NCBI GenBank assembly: GCA_907163375.1
Contig: CAJQUW010001979.1
Location: forward strand, 806,001-870,000
Origin: Prostheceraeus crozeri
Taxonomy: Eukaryota > Platyhelminthes > Polycladida > Euryleptidae
Direction of reading: 5' to 3'
Length of the DNA: 64,000 nt
A program made the translations under genes and the position numbers. This document shows, one piece after another, positions 1 to 12,969 of this stretch. The notes beneath the pieces were generated by a model. That model was given only the letters and a program-made list of their open reading frames with translations. It did no database searches and had not been told where the DNA came from. The first letter of the stretch is position 1; every line of letters starts with the position of its first letter.

Positions 1-3000
1 AGACCATTCGAAAGAGTGATGATATTATCTTAGTATTGCTTAATGATTGAATGAATTTCCATATCTCTGCTGGGTTTTTCTACACTAGCCACTTGAAAAG
101 CAAAACATGCCGTGTCTCTTTACTTGTTCAAAAACTGATATCATTGCTTCTATGAGAATTATTTAACAAAATGTGATTCAGCTCCTTAAATGAAATTTCG
201 CTGAATTTTTCTACTGTATTTTCAAGTTGCCTTAAATTTTTTGAATTTTGTGGAGTAAATTTCTCATTCATCAAACTATTCAGTGAAATAGAAGAATAGG
301 AAAAACAAAAGTTCTTAGATATTCAAATAATGTCCACGGATGGATGCAGCATTGAAGGCTTCATTGATTCGCCATGATAAAATAATCTTTCTTTCCCAGT
401 TACGAATTTCTCCCTTGTGTTTCCTTGCATAAATTATAATGCGACGGCAATTCAAAAGTCATGATCCCCAACGGGAATCAAAAGACATTGCAAACGATCA
501 CTTGCATTTCTCACCCTACACGATCGTCAAACTGGCATATGGTAAATTGTTGTTGTTGTTGTCGCAAAACTTAAAGGATTCTTTCGGAATAGTTTCGAAC
601 CATCTAGAAACTGCGAGGAAATATGTGTATATGAATATGAAATAAAACATACATGTATGTATGTATATGTGTCACGCTTACGATGGGATAAACTGCCATA
701 CATTTCCAAAACGCTTGCAGTTTCTTTTATTTCAATATTCCTGAGATGACCAGCGTAGAATATTTATCTTGACGTTCTGGTTGATTAGAAAGATGTTATC
801 TGTATAATATGCCTATACATGCACAGCCCATTGCTTTTCATAATCTCTGTTACAATAGTTTTTAGTTCATAATTCTATCTGGATTATTCGTCTGCGGACT
901 TGGATAACATCATTGTTATGAATGCCTTCAGTATTCAAGTTTGGTTCCTAAATGCTTTGAAAAAAAGATTTTTTAAGGCACTATCAGAACTGACGATCAG
1001 GTAGCTGATTCATAATCACATGTTTTAATGAAATATTGAAAATTGTTTAGCTTGTGATTAAAAAATCCTGGATTGATATTTGCAGTGCAAGGGAAGAGTG
1101 AGTGAAAACACGCGTGTATACCAGCATCAGGAAGAACACACACCAAATGTTTAAGGGTCCATTCACACTGCCGCACAAGAAGCGTCCAAATGTCTGTTAC
1201 CACTAAGCCGCGTGTCGAAGGGCGGGAGATGGGAATGTGAAGCAAAGACAAGCAACTACAGATATTATATGAATGTAAGTCACTAAAAATTATGAAACAT
1301 CGTTATTATATTCCCATTAACTATGTTTTGCATATATTTGCTAGCCATTGCGGAGCTACGGTTAAAAATTGGACTAGGAGCTCTTTCTTCCACAATAAGA
1401 TAAAGCTAAACATAAATATCATTCCTGATATTGAACACATTCGAATGAGCCGAAACAAGTTTTTCCGAAATAATCAAAGTGGCATGCCTCTTCAAACATT
1501 TGAAGCATTAGTGGCTTGAAAATGGTTCCTCAATTACAAATTTTCTCGGAATTACTAAGAAATTTGTTGCCCTGCTATGCAGGAACTGCTATGAGCATCG
1601 AGTCAACATCCACGCGTTGATATAAGTGAGAGGAATTAACAGTAGATAATCTTTTCGAATGCAAGCCTACAATTTTCGAGACTCATCCCCTCTAAAAATG
1701 TAACTTTTTCTGTAAGATAATTGATAATCTTGTTCTCTTTTTCTTCATAAGTCGGTGTAACTGAGACAAGAATTTCTCACGAAGATCAAAGGATGAAAAA
1801 TGAAGAAGTTCTTAGACTGGAAGAGATGGGAAGGAAGGGAGTATGGTGAATGTCGCAACGCAAGAAATGTAAGCAATGTTCAAAATAAAAATGGATTAAA
1901 CATTAAGAATGGGTTGATGAAATTCGAGGATTGAGAGGAGATATGGTCCGAGTTCGTGAATAAGGGATAGGACCGTTCCAAATTTTATGTGAACTGAACG
2001 GAATCGTATGTCCATACAGGAACACCACGGTAGACAAAACACGAAAGGTATAATGTTATAGGAAGCGTAAAAAGGAGAACAGCTTCTAGCGTTTAGATGA
2101 AAGATAGAAATTATATTAGCTCTATAGGCCAGAGCAAAAATGTAAAATGCAGTACCCATTAAAGGGTTAGGACTTTGGTCTTTTATTTGTTCAGTTGATC
2201 ACTACAATCCTAGCAATATCACTTAGTTTACTTTTGTTTTCCCCGATGTTCTTCTGTCTATCATTTGTGGAATAAGTTTAATTAGTGATCGGCCGTTTTC
2301 AAAATTTTTGATTTCGATCGGTTTCTGTTGATCCTTTTAGAAATGCCGCGATTTCAGGTACGTTCTCGGTTTTTTAATGCTCATTTCAATGCACGTGTAC
2401 ATCAAATCCTATGCTGCTTTGAATGCTTTCTAATGCATACGTGTATGAGGTAAATAGTATTCTGTACATGTACATTGTATTAATTATGCAAATTACATGT
2501 ACATTGTGAAATAAAAATTACCTAGAAAGTAGAAATAAAAAATGTGGTTGATATTGTATGTGCGCATAAAAGCTCTAGAAAGCGCAGTAGATATATTCAT
2601 TATTTCAATATCTAATAAATTCTTCTAACATCCAAGCTTTGTCAAAGCGATAGGCAAGCATCACAATGCGACCAGCATTATCAGAAATAATGAATCGCCT
2701 ATATCGACTTTTGTCAACATTCAGTTGATTTTCGTGCTATTCAATACAAGCGTGAATGACATGTTGTAAATACACTTCAATAGTTCAATATGAACACATT
2801 GAAGCAATTTTCGAGTTTTGAAAATAATATTGCCGATCACTTCATAATGATGCAATACCTCTGATACTCGAGTAATCATGGAATTTTGAAATCCTATGAC
2901 ACCTGGCAATTGATATCCTCTGTAATATTATTGCCATATCGTGAACTGTGCCAAAATAATTGCCGAAAGTATTATTTTACTGCTGAGATGATGAATGACA

Positions 3001-4982
3001 ATATCTGAAAAATTTTGTAATCTTTATCTCAAAATGACAGAACGCATTGACGCTTAAATCAATGCTAACCTTCAGTCCATTTCTGATTCACTAAAAGTTG
3101 GTTACTTTACAAATATTATGCTGTTGAATCAATAGCAGAATAATTACATACAAATTGTAGTCACATCTTCTCAAAGGACATGAATAATTTCATTGAAATA
3201 CTGTCATCTAGACATAAAAGTTTTTAAATTGGTTTTGCAGTGCGATGTGCAGATATAATCCATAACAAGGTTTGCACTTTAGCTTTCACACAATTTGATT
3301 CACATCGATAGTCAGACAGGCTTTGATACAGAAACATGTACCTACAGACAAACTGTAGCTTCACCGTCTGATCAGTGATAACCAAGGTCAACCTTCATTT
3401 GTTCGCTTGACATTGATTCGTCACTTGCAAAAGTGCAGGTATATGATGTCGGATGTTTTGTAAAATCAACGCAGTAGCTCGCATATTGTTGAGATGGACA
3501 TATCTAGATTTCTCGAAAGGAGACAATTCAAATGATACCAAACACTAAGTGAAAAAGTTAGACAAATCTACCATCACAAGGAAAATTGAATTAATTTTGC
3601 GAAAATTTCATCATGAAATTTCTCCGCGATACTTTCTGCAATTTCGCATCTCTACATGCCATTAGAAAGTTTATTGAAAGATTCATTTTCAATAAGACGG
3701 TATCACTTTTATCAAGACCGCAGTCGTTGTTTTCATTAAAAATCGCTAAAATGTACAAAGCGAATTGCTTACTCTTTTCAACCTTGTTACCACAATTTGG
3801 CAAATATTAACGTGAATTGTGACTCAAATTAAACTTTGTAACGTTAGTTTTTATACTATACAGGGGTCGTTTATGTACGACACCATTTGAGGGCATGAGA
3901 ACTGATTGAATATTTGACTCTAAAAGGGTGGTCTGTTGTTTCGCACAAATCAATAGTCTAATACGCTGTCAGTCAAAGAAAGATCGCACAAGGCTCGAAG
4001 AAAATTTCATCCTTAATGCAATCTGTTTTCTTTGTGAAATTGCAATATGAAAGCTTGCTGAAGCTATCTACGCCTGATGATGGTCCTATAATGGCGACCA
4101 AAATTATAACCTGCAATGCTGACTCCTCCCAATCATCAGTTTAAATCAATGTGCAGTACAAAAAAACGTGACATTTATAAGTTTGAGTGCTGAATACCTA
4201 GAATCTCTAAATTAGTCTTGGCTTGCTCATTTTAAATTCTCTCTTTAAATCAGCGAAGTAAAAAGTTGGTCGTGCAAATATTTTGTTTGCTAAGTTTTGG
4301 TTTCTTTATCTCTCTGCCCAACAATGTTTTCCTCTTTTGGAAATCGTGTCAAAACCAAACAAATGATTCCAAAAGAGAAGGGGCAAGTAGTTATTTTTGA
4401 TATGTTTTTTTAATTCAATTTCGTCCTCTCGTTCATGTCTAAGCATAATAGATTGCAACATACTGCTCGATTATTCATGATCTATTCTAAGAAACAATGA
4501 AGTGGATTGTGTCTCACGTCCTGAAATAGCTGAGTAAAGTGCGTCTGATATGACTATGTCGTCGCAGATTGTCTTCGATTAATCTATGACGGAAGTTGAT
4601 GCAGTTAACGCTAGAATTACTATCTGCAATCTACACGATCACTAAGATGAGGACAGGTACTTTATTCATCTCAATAATCACTCCGATCAGTTACAATGTG
4701 CTCATCTGTATCTTCCAAACCGTGAAGGATAGACGAACACACGTATTTCAATAAGTGTGATCAATCTTCATTAGTGGCAGCTATGGATAAATGTTTGCTG
4801 ATTACTTTGCACTGAAATCGGGTTATTGGGTCAGGTTAATTGAGCCCGCGCAGTTGACTGATCTCAGACAGATTCGTTCAATTCAATTATTTTCTCTTTC
4901 TATTTTATAGGTATATCTTCAGTTCTGGTTCAAAACATTAGGTATAAATATGTTGCTTTAACATCGTGGTCTTAAGCTTCTT
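1..4982. other. Intergenic DNA without recognised features
   Basis: AT-rich sequence with only short, unconserved open frames on both strands. A phrase with ACATGTACATTG occurs twice near 2465-2505. I see no exon, RNA gene or mobile element that I can support. Confidence 0.6.
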
Positions 4983-5180
4983 TGTGGTCTCTGTGGCGTA
5001 GTGGTTAGGTGCTTGGCTTAGCGATTTTCTGGTCTAGAGATCGAGCCCGAAAGTATCGTTGGAAGATGACAGGAAGGGCATCCAGACAAAATGTATTACA
5101 ACGCTCCAGAAAAGTCTGACTGTGTCAGCAACGTCCAAGCCCCAGTTTGCGGGAGTAGTGACGTTAAAACTTCATAAATA
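4983..5180 (+). mobile_element. tRNA-headed SINE
   Basis: A box A match TGGCGTAGTGG (4994-5004) and a box B-like GAGATCGAGCCC (about 5037-5048) sit at tRNA spacing. The body contains GACAGGAAGGGCATCCAG, a phrase shared with the 3' ends of RTE/BovB-type LINEs and their SINEs in several phyla. No cloverleaf forms cleanly, so this is a SINE rather than a tRNA gene. Confidence 0.6.
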
Positions 5181-6229
5181 GTATATATAAGCTTGCAATA
5201 AAAATGTCACTGACTCAATTACGCGTCTTTGAAAAGTCACAAAAATTATGTACAACCGTCTTACTTAACATCCAACCGATAGCACAATTTTTAAGCACAA
5301 TATATGAATATTACTTCATAGTGGGAAATAGGATTGTTCTCTTCTGTAGAAAAATAGAAAATTCTATTCTTCCTTTGTCTTCTTTCACAATGATTTGACA
5401 CTTCAGTTAATAATACATGGAATATTGTGCTTCTACCACTATTTCTGTTACTGATTAAAATATGTAACCATAAGAATGCAGTCAGCCATCAGTAGGGCTA
5501 CTCGCCTCAGTTTTGTTTCTATCTATGGCTCCTTTCCAGTGCTAGTTAGACGGATGATCTTAAATGGATAGAACAATCACTTTCACATTGTGATAGAAAT
5601 TCTTTACGAAGATTGAATGAGAACCAACTGAGTACATAATCAAGATAGAACCATAATTCTTCGGATACCGGCATTGCCTTATGCTCATTGAGCATCCGAA
5701 AAATAATTGCTCTTTATTTTTTATTGCTAAATTCACCGGATACTTGAATATCTATCACGCTCAAATTGAGCACACATTAAGCGAACATGAAAACAAATCC
5801 TCAATGCCTTCATTTCTTCATTCATACTATATAGGCCTTCATTTGTTTGGTACCCACCCACCTTCATTACGAATTCCATCAATGCCATCAAAATGAGATG
5901 TAGCACAATCATTCATGAAGAGACATAAAATTGTTTTACTGCCTTCCGCAGCAGTTATCGAGCTGCATCATAAACCTAAAATCTAAAGCACTCTCCTCAT
6001 CATATCTATGTGAACTGCTTATCAAAATTCACATGTCAGAAATGCTAGAACAAATCGAAGACAAAATTCATTCTTTATGCATGCATCGTTATGTTTAAAT
6101 GTCTACTTCAGAGGGCATTCTAGATTGTTGCATTATGTGACATATACATTATTTTTGTGCTTTATTATCATCACACTTAAAATATCACACTTTTTGCACT
6201 AGTTGATGTTCTAGCCCTCTGAGTAGAAA

Positions 6230-6690
6230 TATCAGTGAAATTGACCATTGACAAAATATCACACAAGTATGCACGGAGAGTTAATTTGAATGCATGGAAA
6301 GAAGTCAGCGAATTGATGCAAACAGGAGCACTGTGCGCCAAACACGAGTATGGCAGCGACAAGGAGAGAACGGTCATCAAAGGAAGAGAGCAGGAACAAG
6401 CAGTGCTTGGAAGCTTGAAGAGCGGAGATGAGAGCGGGTATTGATTACTGAATATTTGAGATGAGGTCGGTGAGAGTGCATAGTCGTGAAACACCGAAAC
6501 ACGATGATAGGCGAAAACAAAACGAAGTAGATAGCCATCGTGGTTCACGTAGAAGAAGAGAAGCATGACTTAAGACCGAATATTATGCGCAGTGCGCATA
6601 GCTGCATTCTGCACCCTTTGAAGTCGTTTAATTGACTCAGTTCGGAGACCAGACAGAGAGACAATGCAATAGTTTAGTGGGGTTGGATCG
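6230..6690 (-). mobile_element. L2/CR1-like LINE C-terminal relic
   Basis: On the minus strand a degraded frame gives LNYCIVSLSGL, then IKRLQRVQNAA, and farther on INSLTSFHAFKLTLRAYL. These occur in order at the C-terminal end of L2/CR1-type LINE proteins, which typically have NYCNSLLSGLP, LQRVQNAAAR and SF...LKTYL. Frame changes and a stop separate the blocks, and the middle is poorly conserved. It is an old fragment in intergenic DNA. Confidence 0.6.
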
Positions 6691-7628
6691 GGGGAGATCG
6701 GCCCGAGGGGTTTATGGGATTGTGCTCATAATGCTAAAAACATGAAGGTATTGATATTTATCTTAAACAGTAATCTATAAAATACCGGCATGAAGAGAAG
6801 AAAAATAGTGACTGAATTGCGATATAATTCCCTGTGATTCATGTTTGTGATAATATATTTTGCTTAAGTCTTTAATGCAAGGGAATAACTCAACAAAGAA
6901 AAACGTTTATCGGATAACGTGGATTATCGTGCATATGTAATTTGAGAAATACGTATATTTGGTGATGCTTTGTATTTCCGCTAAACCTCATGAGTGATGA
7001 TCGGATGCGATTGAAAGAAACAAGTACCACTGTCACTATCTGTTATTAAGTGAACTAAGTTTACATCATTATTGATTATTTAATAAACTTATTAAGGCAT
7101 CAGGCATAAAAATGAAAATTCTTTAACAACCTCATTTCCTAGCCTTTTGAAAGCAAACATAGCCGTAGAGCAAATAACACATGATGGTGCATACTTGCGC
7201 TGCACTTCATGAGTATAATCACTTGTGTTTGCGGGCTTTGACGGAACGTTGCTTAGTGACGCAAGGCACGGGCCGGGCCTCGGTGAACTTCAGGCTGCCA
7301 TACAGTAGGCCGGGCTGGGCTGTGAAATCTCGACCCGCATCAAACTCTGGCCTGGTGAGGAAGCTGCATCATAAACAGATTAGGACCAATAAGTGAACTT
7401 TGTGGTAGCCCACATTTGAGGGGAATGCAAGGAGAGAACGAATTCACTACGACAGTAGATGCAATGAAAGCGACTGGGTAGTCTTTCGATAGAAATGACG
7501 AAATCTATTCAGATTCTAATTGAGGATTTCTTGTGTAGCCCATAATGACGAAACCCAGTATTTAAAACGACCACAGTATTATACAACGTGTGTACAATCT
7601 GTTCATATAACTCGATGCTTTATCAGGC

Positions 7629-8539
7629 CAGGCTTGCCGTTAGTATGAATTTCCTGCCCAATCCCAATGAGAATTTCCATTGGGATCCCAATAGATCCCA
7701 ATCCCAACAGAAATCCCAATAGCCAGAGAGCTAAAATCGTACGCAAGTTGACCCCAAGCTATATCGTGACTTACCGCTTAGGCCTACCATATGTGATGTT
7801 TTTTGAATTGACGAAGGCCACAGACGTAGGCCTAGGACTATATTGGCCTTAATAGTAATAAGGGATTTAATTGATTTTACACAATTATGCATAATAGGCC
7901 TACTGTACGGCTAAATTTTGCACCGAGACTGCCTTCTCCTAAGAGCTTATATATATTATAAGCTTATATATATATTATATATATTATATATATTATATAA
8001 TATATATATTATATTATATTATAAGAGCCTACGTGTATAGCTGATATGTATGTACGAGCTACAAACACACTTGGTATTAATTCAGCCTATATCGTATAAT
8101 GCGGTGTTAATCAGCAGGTCGCCACACGGGCTCTTTTTGAAGCCATTGCACCTGCACATGACACTGTTACAGCGTCATACTTTTACCCGTTCCAATCAAT
8201 GCCTCAGACGCATGCGCAAATCACGAGTCGAGGCACAAGAAGGCCTCCGAATTAAGCCACTACTTTTAGGGAAGTTAAAGCCATTGAGTAGGGTTAAAGC
8301 TGACTGTGTCAATTTGTGTGAATCACACTAAGAGCTCTCAATGCTCGAATTCGAGAGAGGCAAGGTCAAAATGAACACACAGCAAAATGGACTGCTCAGT
8401 ACAATCTGAACACATTTGTAACTTATTGATTAATGTCAACGATTGCATGCATATTTTGTTGGGAAAGGGCTTATTGGGATCTATTGGGGTGGATTTTTGG
8501 TAGCGCAATCCCAACCCACCAATCTCAACGGCAATCCTG
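7629..8539. mobile_element. TIR-bounded element with CCCAAT-rich subterminal repeats
   Basis: CAGGCTTGCCGTT at 7629 is inverted as AACGGCAATCCTG ending at 8539 (one mismatch). Just inside both ends are inverted copies of CCCAATAGATCCCAAT-type repeats (7655-7725 and 8470-8515). TTTATCA occurs next to each end (7619-7625 and 8540-8546), possibly a decayed target duplication offset by three bases on the left. A TA microsatellite lies inside. No transposase is seen, so this is a likely hAT-like non-autonomous element. Confidence 0.55.
7945..8025. repeat. TA-rich microsatellite
   Basis: Runs of TATATA and ATTATA cover about 80 bases and include inverted copies of CTTATATATATTATA. The tract lies inside the TIR element at 7629-8539. 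Confidence 0.85.
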
Positions 8540-11500
8540 TTTATCACGGATCTTGAGTCAATTCACGATTGCAGACAAGTGTAGTTAACTGTTCTAATAG
8601 GTTCTGTGTGCGCATTCTAAAAAAACTGGACATTTTTAACCCATGATGTCAACCGCTTAAAAGCCACAAGATCATAGCGTAGAACCGTTCTGATATGTCA
8701 TTTACTTGACACCGAACTCTGCATATGTACAAATATATGTCATGTGTCCTGGTTTGCAGTTGTGAATGCGTCATGTAAATGTACCGTCAACAACTGCCGC
8801 TTTAAAGTGCGAGCATGAACTGTTATAACTGTAAAACAACATTTGCGCAATATGCAGGCATATTGATAATAAAGATAAATTAAGCGTATAATAATCAAAC
8901 ATTGACTTTTACAATTTGTTAGTTGTGTAGCAACTCATATGCCATTATGGATGCTACGTGAGTGAGGAACTCAGTGTCGTGAGTGAAATATATGGCAGTA
9001 ATTTTTAAGCTAACATTGTAGTGCGAAGTATTCCCTGTCCCGTGGAAGAAAATGCTTCATTTCCAAAACGTTGAATTTCATTCATGAAAACTGCTGTAAA
9101 ATTCGTCTGACAATTTCACATGTGCTAACAAGCGCTCGGCAGTGGCTTGATCAATACGAATATCACATGCAGATCGAATTAGAAACTCCTGTCGACTATA
9201 GATAAAGAAATGAATGTTGACATGTCGATATTTGCAGCAGAGCGAACACGAGAATGTGTACATTACTTTATTTTTAGAATTGAAAAGTAGAAACATAATA
9301 GTATCAATATGTTCTTCATAATGGTGTATTGAGATCCTCTGACGTAAATCATTGCTATCAAGTTAAACAGCTCTAAAAATATACGGATTAATGATTGAAT
9401 TGTTTTTATAATTGTTTTATTCAGAATGACTCGTGCAACGTTGATCATTCCTAGCCGTTTTGCGGTAGTGGAGAAGTATTAATAATTAATATTGTTTATG
9501 AGATTTTTGTCTGTACGTGACTCGAAAAAATAACGATCATCTCCAGCAATCATTAGTGAGTTTTATCATGATATTTTAGGAAAAGTAATTTGATATGTCA
9601 TTGAATTACTGAGCTGCAATTTATATTCGTAAGATACATCAATATATATTGTATACACTAATATTCGATACTCGTGGTCATTTTCGCACAAACGGTGAGA
9701 TAGACAAATAACGTAATTTGTCAAAGTCAAACGTGATTTAGTCGGCCATCATCGATGTAATGATTTCAAATCAGATGATAATTTTCAGTTCCATAAACTA
9801 TACGAAAAATATTCCATTTTAAAAATAAAAATGCTGGTAGCAAATTGACGGGATTAAAAGTCTCATAATAGATATTTTAATGTCTTCCAAGTGACATCCC
9901 GCCAAATAACTCATTGAGTACACAAACCATAATGCAACATAATACAGCCTATGATACGAATATTCGGAAAGTTTCCTTCCTGGTATACTTGGTCAGAAGT
10001 GGACGAGAGTGTGTCGCAAAAAACGCAAGTCTGATTCATTTGTTTAAACCAGATATAAATTGTTACTTTTATTAAAATTGCTCTGTTTATCACTAGGTAC
10101 TTAGTATACATCATTCATCATGAAGCTAGGAATATAAAGAATCAGAAACCTCCTAACTCACTATTCAGAATTATGTAGTAGTATAATGCAACACATTCTA
10201 ATGATAATGCAGCTACACAGCAGAATAACATTTGCAGACAATAAAAATCAAATATTATATTGTTAATATATATAGAATTTCCTCTTATCACAAAAATCGA
10301 ATTATTTGTCTGCATGTAGCAACGTTGACTTTTGAAACATTGGCGAATCGATTGACAAATACATGTAGATTTTGAAAAGATGGCAAAATGCCACGTACAT
10401 GTACATGTAGTTCGATATGTCAACGCGATTGCATGACACGATTATAAAAATCTCATGATTAGGATGTGCTGACAAGTAACTTTTTGCGATCATGTGCTTG
10501 ACATGTAAACCACAAAGGATTTTTTTCAAAAACAAATCATATGCTGCATCATTTGTAGAGATAGTTCAGTGAAACCGAAACTATTGAGATATCCAGTAAG
10601 TGACCGAAGTATTCGGGTTCAGATATTCACGCACTATGCACATTTGAAAACATGAAATTGCATTATTAAGAAGGGCGAAAACTTGCATCGATGCCAATAC
10701 TGATATAATATCACTTGACAAAGTTTCCAATTAGAAATCCTTTATATTCAATAATGAATTATTGGTTCTCAAAGTAGATTCAAAATTTCGTGCAAATCTA
10801 AAATTATGTATTTGATAATATGTGCCTATTGACGCGAAGGAGCAAATTACTTAAATGTAAAGTAGGCCTAACTCATCCGAAATTTCGAAGCACAGAAGCC
10901 TTCAGAAAGGAATGGAATGTCTGAGGGCATTTTGCGTTTGATTTGAAGAGAGAGACTAGTAATAACCAACCGAATATGCTGTTAAATATGCTACTGGATG
11001 CTCTGCGTTGCTCATAGACAAGCTAGCCTTCATAAACTGGACACACTTTACAATTATATGCTGAAGTAATCACATGACAAAATCTAAATTTGATATGTTA
11101 TTATCAACCTCCACGACTGCTTGTAATCTCAGATCCTCTCACTAAAGATACATGCTGGAAATTTTGCATTCTAACTATTGATAATATTTACGTGCACATT
11201 CTCTACCCATCACAAAAGAAGAATGAAATTCAAAATTTATAGTGAGTATCATTATATTTTTCAAAATTCAAGAACCTTTTATTTCCAAATAGAATAGCGT
11301 TTACATGGCAATGAGATCGTTGATAAATTGATGAAATATGTGCAATGTGTGCATATGAAGGTAATGATTTGAAAATCGCAAAGTTAAAAAGTGATGCAGT
11401 TCAATATTCAACATGTAGGATCGCCGTTTAGTGGATGTCAATAATCACAAAATTGAAATGAAGTCCATTCTTGCTATTGAGTCTAGCACTTATGTGGCTG

Positions 11501-11931
11501 TGCACAAAGCTCTTATGCGATTGGTTCTAAACTCTGATACCCCTAAAGATGGGAAAAAGGTCGATATCATCTACATATCAAACAAGGCCATTTTCTGATA
11601 TGGTCAAAACATGTCATCAATTTTATATACGTACTTCTGCTTCCCTTGCAATATCGAAGCACGCTAACACAAGCCTATGCAACATAAAAAGTTGTCTTAC
11701 ATCATAATTTTTGTCAAGAAGTTGATAACAGAATGCTTGAAAAAAATACGAACGATAGAAAGGCTAAAACAAAAAATCCGTGACTTTTACTATGATTATT
11801 TTATTCATTCTGTGTGTGTTCTATTCGACGTGTGTTCTGCAGGATTCATGACAAGAGCATCATGCCTTATTCCGTAAGTAATCTTCACCAGCTGTTATTT
11901 GGAGGTCGCGTCGAGAAGAATGAGGCAAAAT
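8540..11931. other. Intergenic DNA without recognised features
   Basis: AT-rich unique-looking sequence between the TIR element at 7629-8539 and the SINE at 11932. Open frames are short and show no recognisable motif. Confidence 0.55.
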
Positions 11932-12140
11932 AGTGGAGCTGTGATATGTCAGTGGTTACCGTACCTACTCTCCATGCCGAAAGCCCTGACTTCGATTCCT
12001 CGCACGGACCAGTCACCTCAAGTGGACGGACTGTCAACTCAGCAGTGAATAGATAATTAACTATTATATTAAGGAGGCGGCAGGAACACCTTAATGCGAT
12101 ACCTGTCAATGTAGGTGAAGCGCTATTTACAGTTCTGGTG
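11932..12140 (+). mobile_element. tRNA-headed SINE
   Basis: A box A-like ATATGTCAGTGGTTA (about 11944) and box B-like CTTCGATTCCTC (about 11990) are at tRNA spacing. The 3' part contains GTGAAGCGCTATTTACA, similar to the tail of several SINE families. It is diverged and no target duplication was identified. Confidence 0.45.
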
Positions 12141-12917
12141 AATGACTCTGTTGTCTCCAAAGATTATTCAGCGATATTAATTTGTAAGTAGAAGAGTTAC
12201 AAATCGAGGAAAAATTCTTTAAATTTCATTTTCAGAAGATCAAATTTGTTTCTTAAGACACGATGACGGAATAGTATTGTTGTTTGATTGTTCTTTACAA
12301 ATGCAAGTACTTTTAGGAAATATATCGGTGCAATCTTATAAAAATTAAGGAAGTCAATGCAATTTCGCAATCAGATCTATAACTTTAGAGTTCACAGACT
12401 CATGTCACATGATGTTCAAATGTCAATTAAATAAAGAGTAAAATAAACATTTCTATGATTTCAAATCAGTGACTTCAAATCCAACGTCGATTCATCTGAA
12501 GTGAAGTTAACGTTTTTTTTATCCATAATTTTCAGTTAGCATTTGTAAAGCTGACTAAATTTGCCCAAATATATTTCTATGCTTTTGATAAGAAAGCTTA
12601 ATCATGCCATATTAGAGTTGATGGAATCAAAATGATGAGAGAGGGGTCTCATAAGAACATGACCGAGACAGAATAATAGAATTTGAGAGTTGGTGCAATA
12701 ATATAACACCCCATACAAATCACCAAACGCCAGTTAATTACTTTGGTCAATGTATCTGTCAATCAAAAGTCAACTTCTGATTTAAAAGAAATATTATTTC
12801 GGTTAAGCATTGGATTAAAGGATTATCCTTCATCAAGAAATCGCAAATCAAAGTGACAGGGTATTCATAGGGATAGTTGCAATGTTTTACCATTCCTTCT
12901 TTTAGAAGTAGAGCGAA

Positions 12918-12969
12918 ATGATCCGAACTCTCGTTCACTTTCTCGCTATTTTCATTGCCTGTCTTGATG
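12918..12969 (+). CDS. CUB-protease exon 1 (signal peptide)
   Basis: The exon encodes Met-Ile-Arg followed by a hydrophobic stretch ([12 protein letters not shown]) typical of a secretory signal. It ends in phase 1 at the donor GTAAGT at 12970. Confidence 0.85.
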
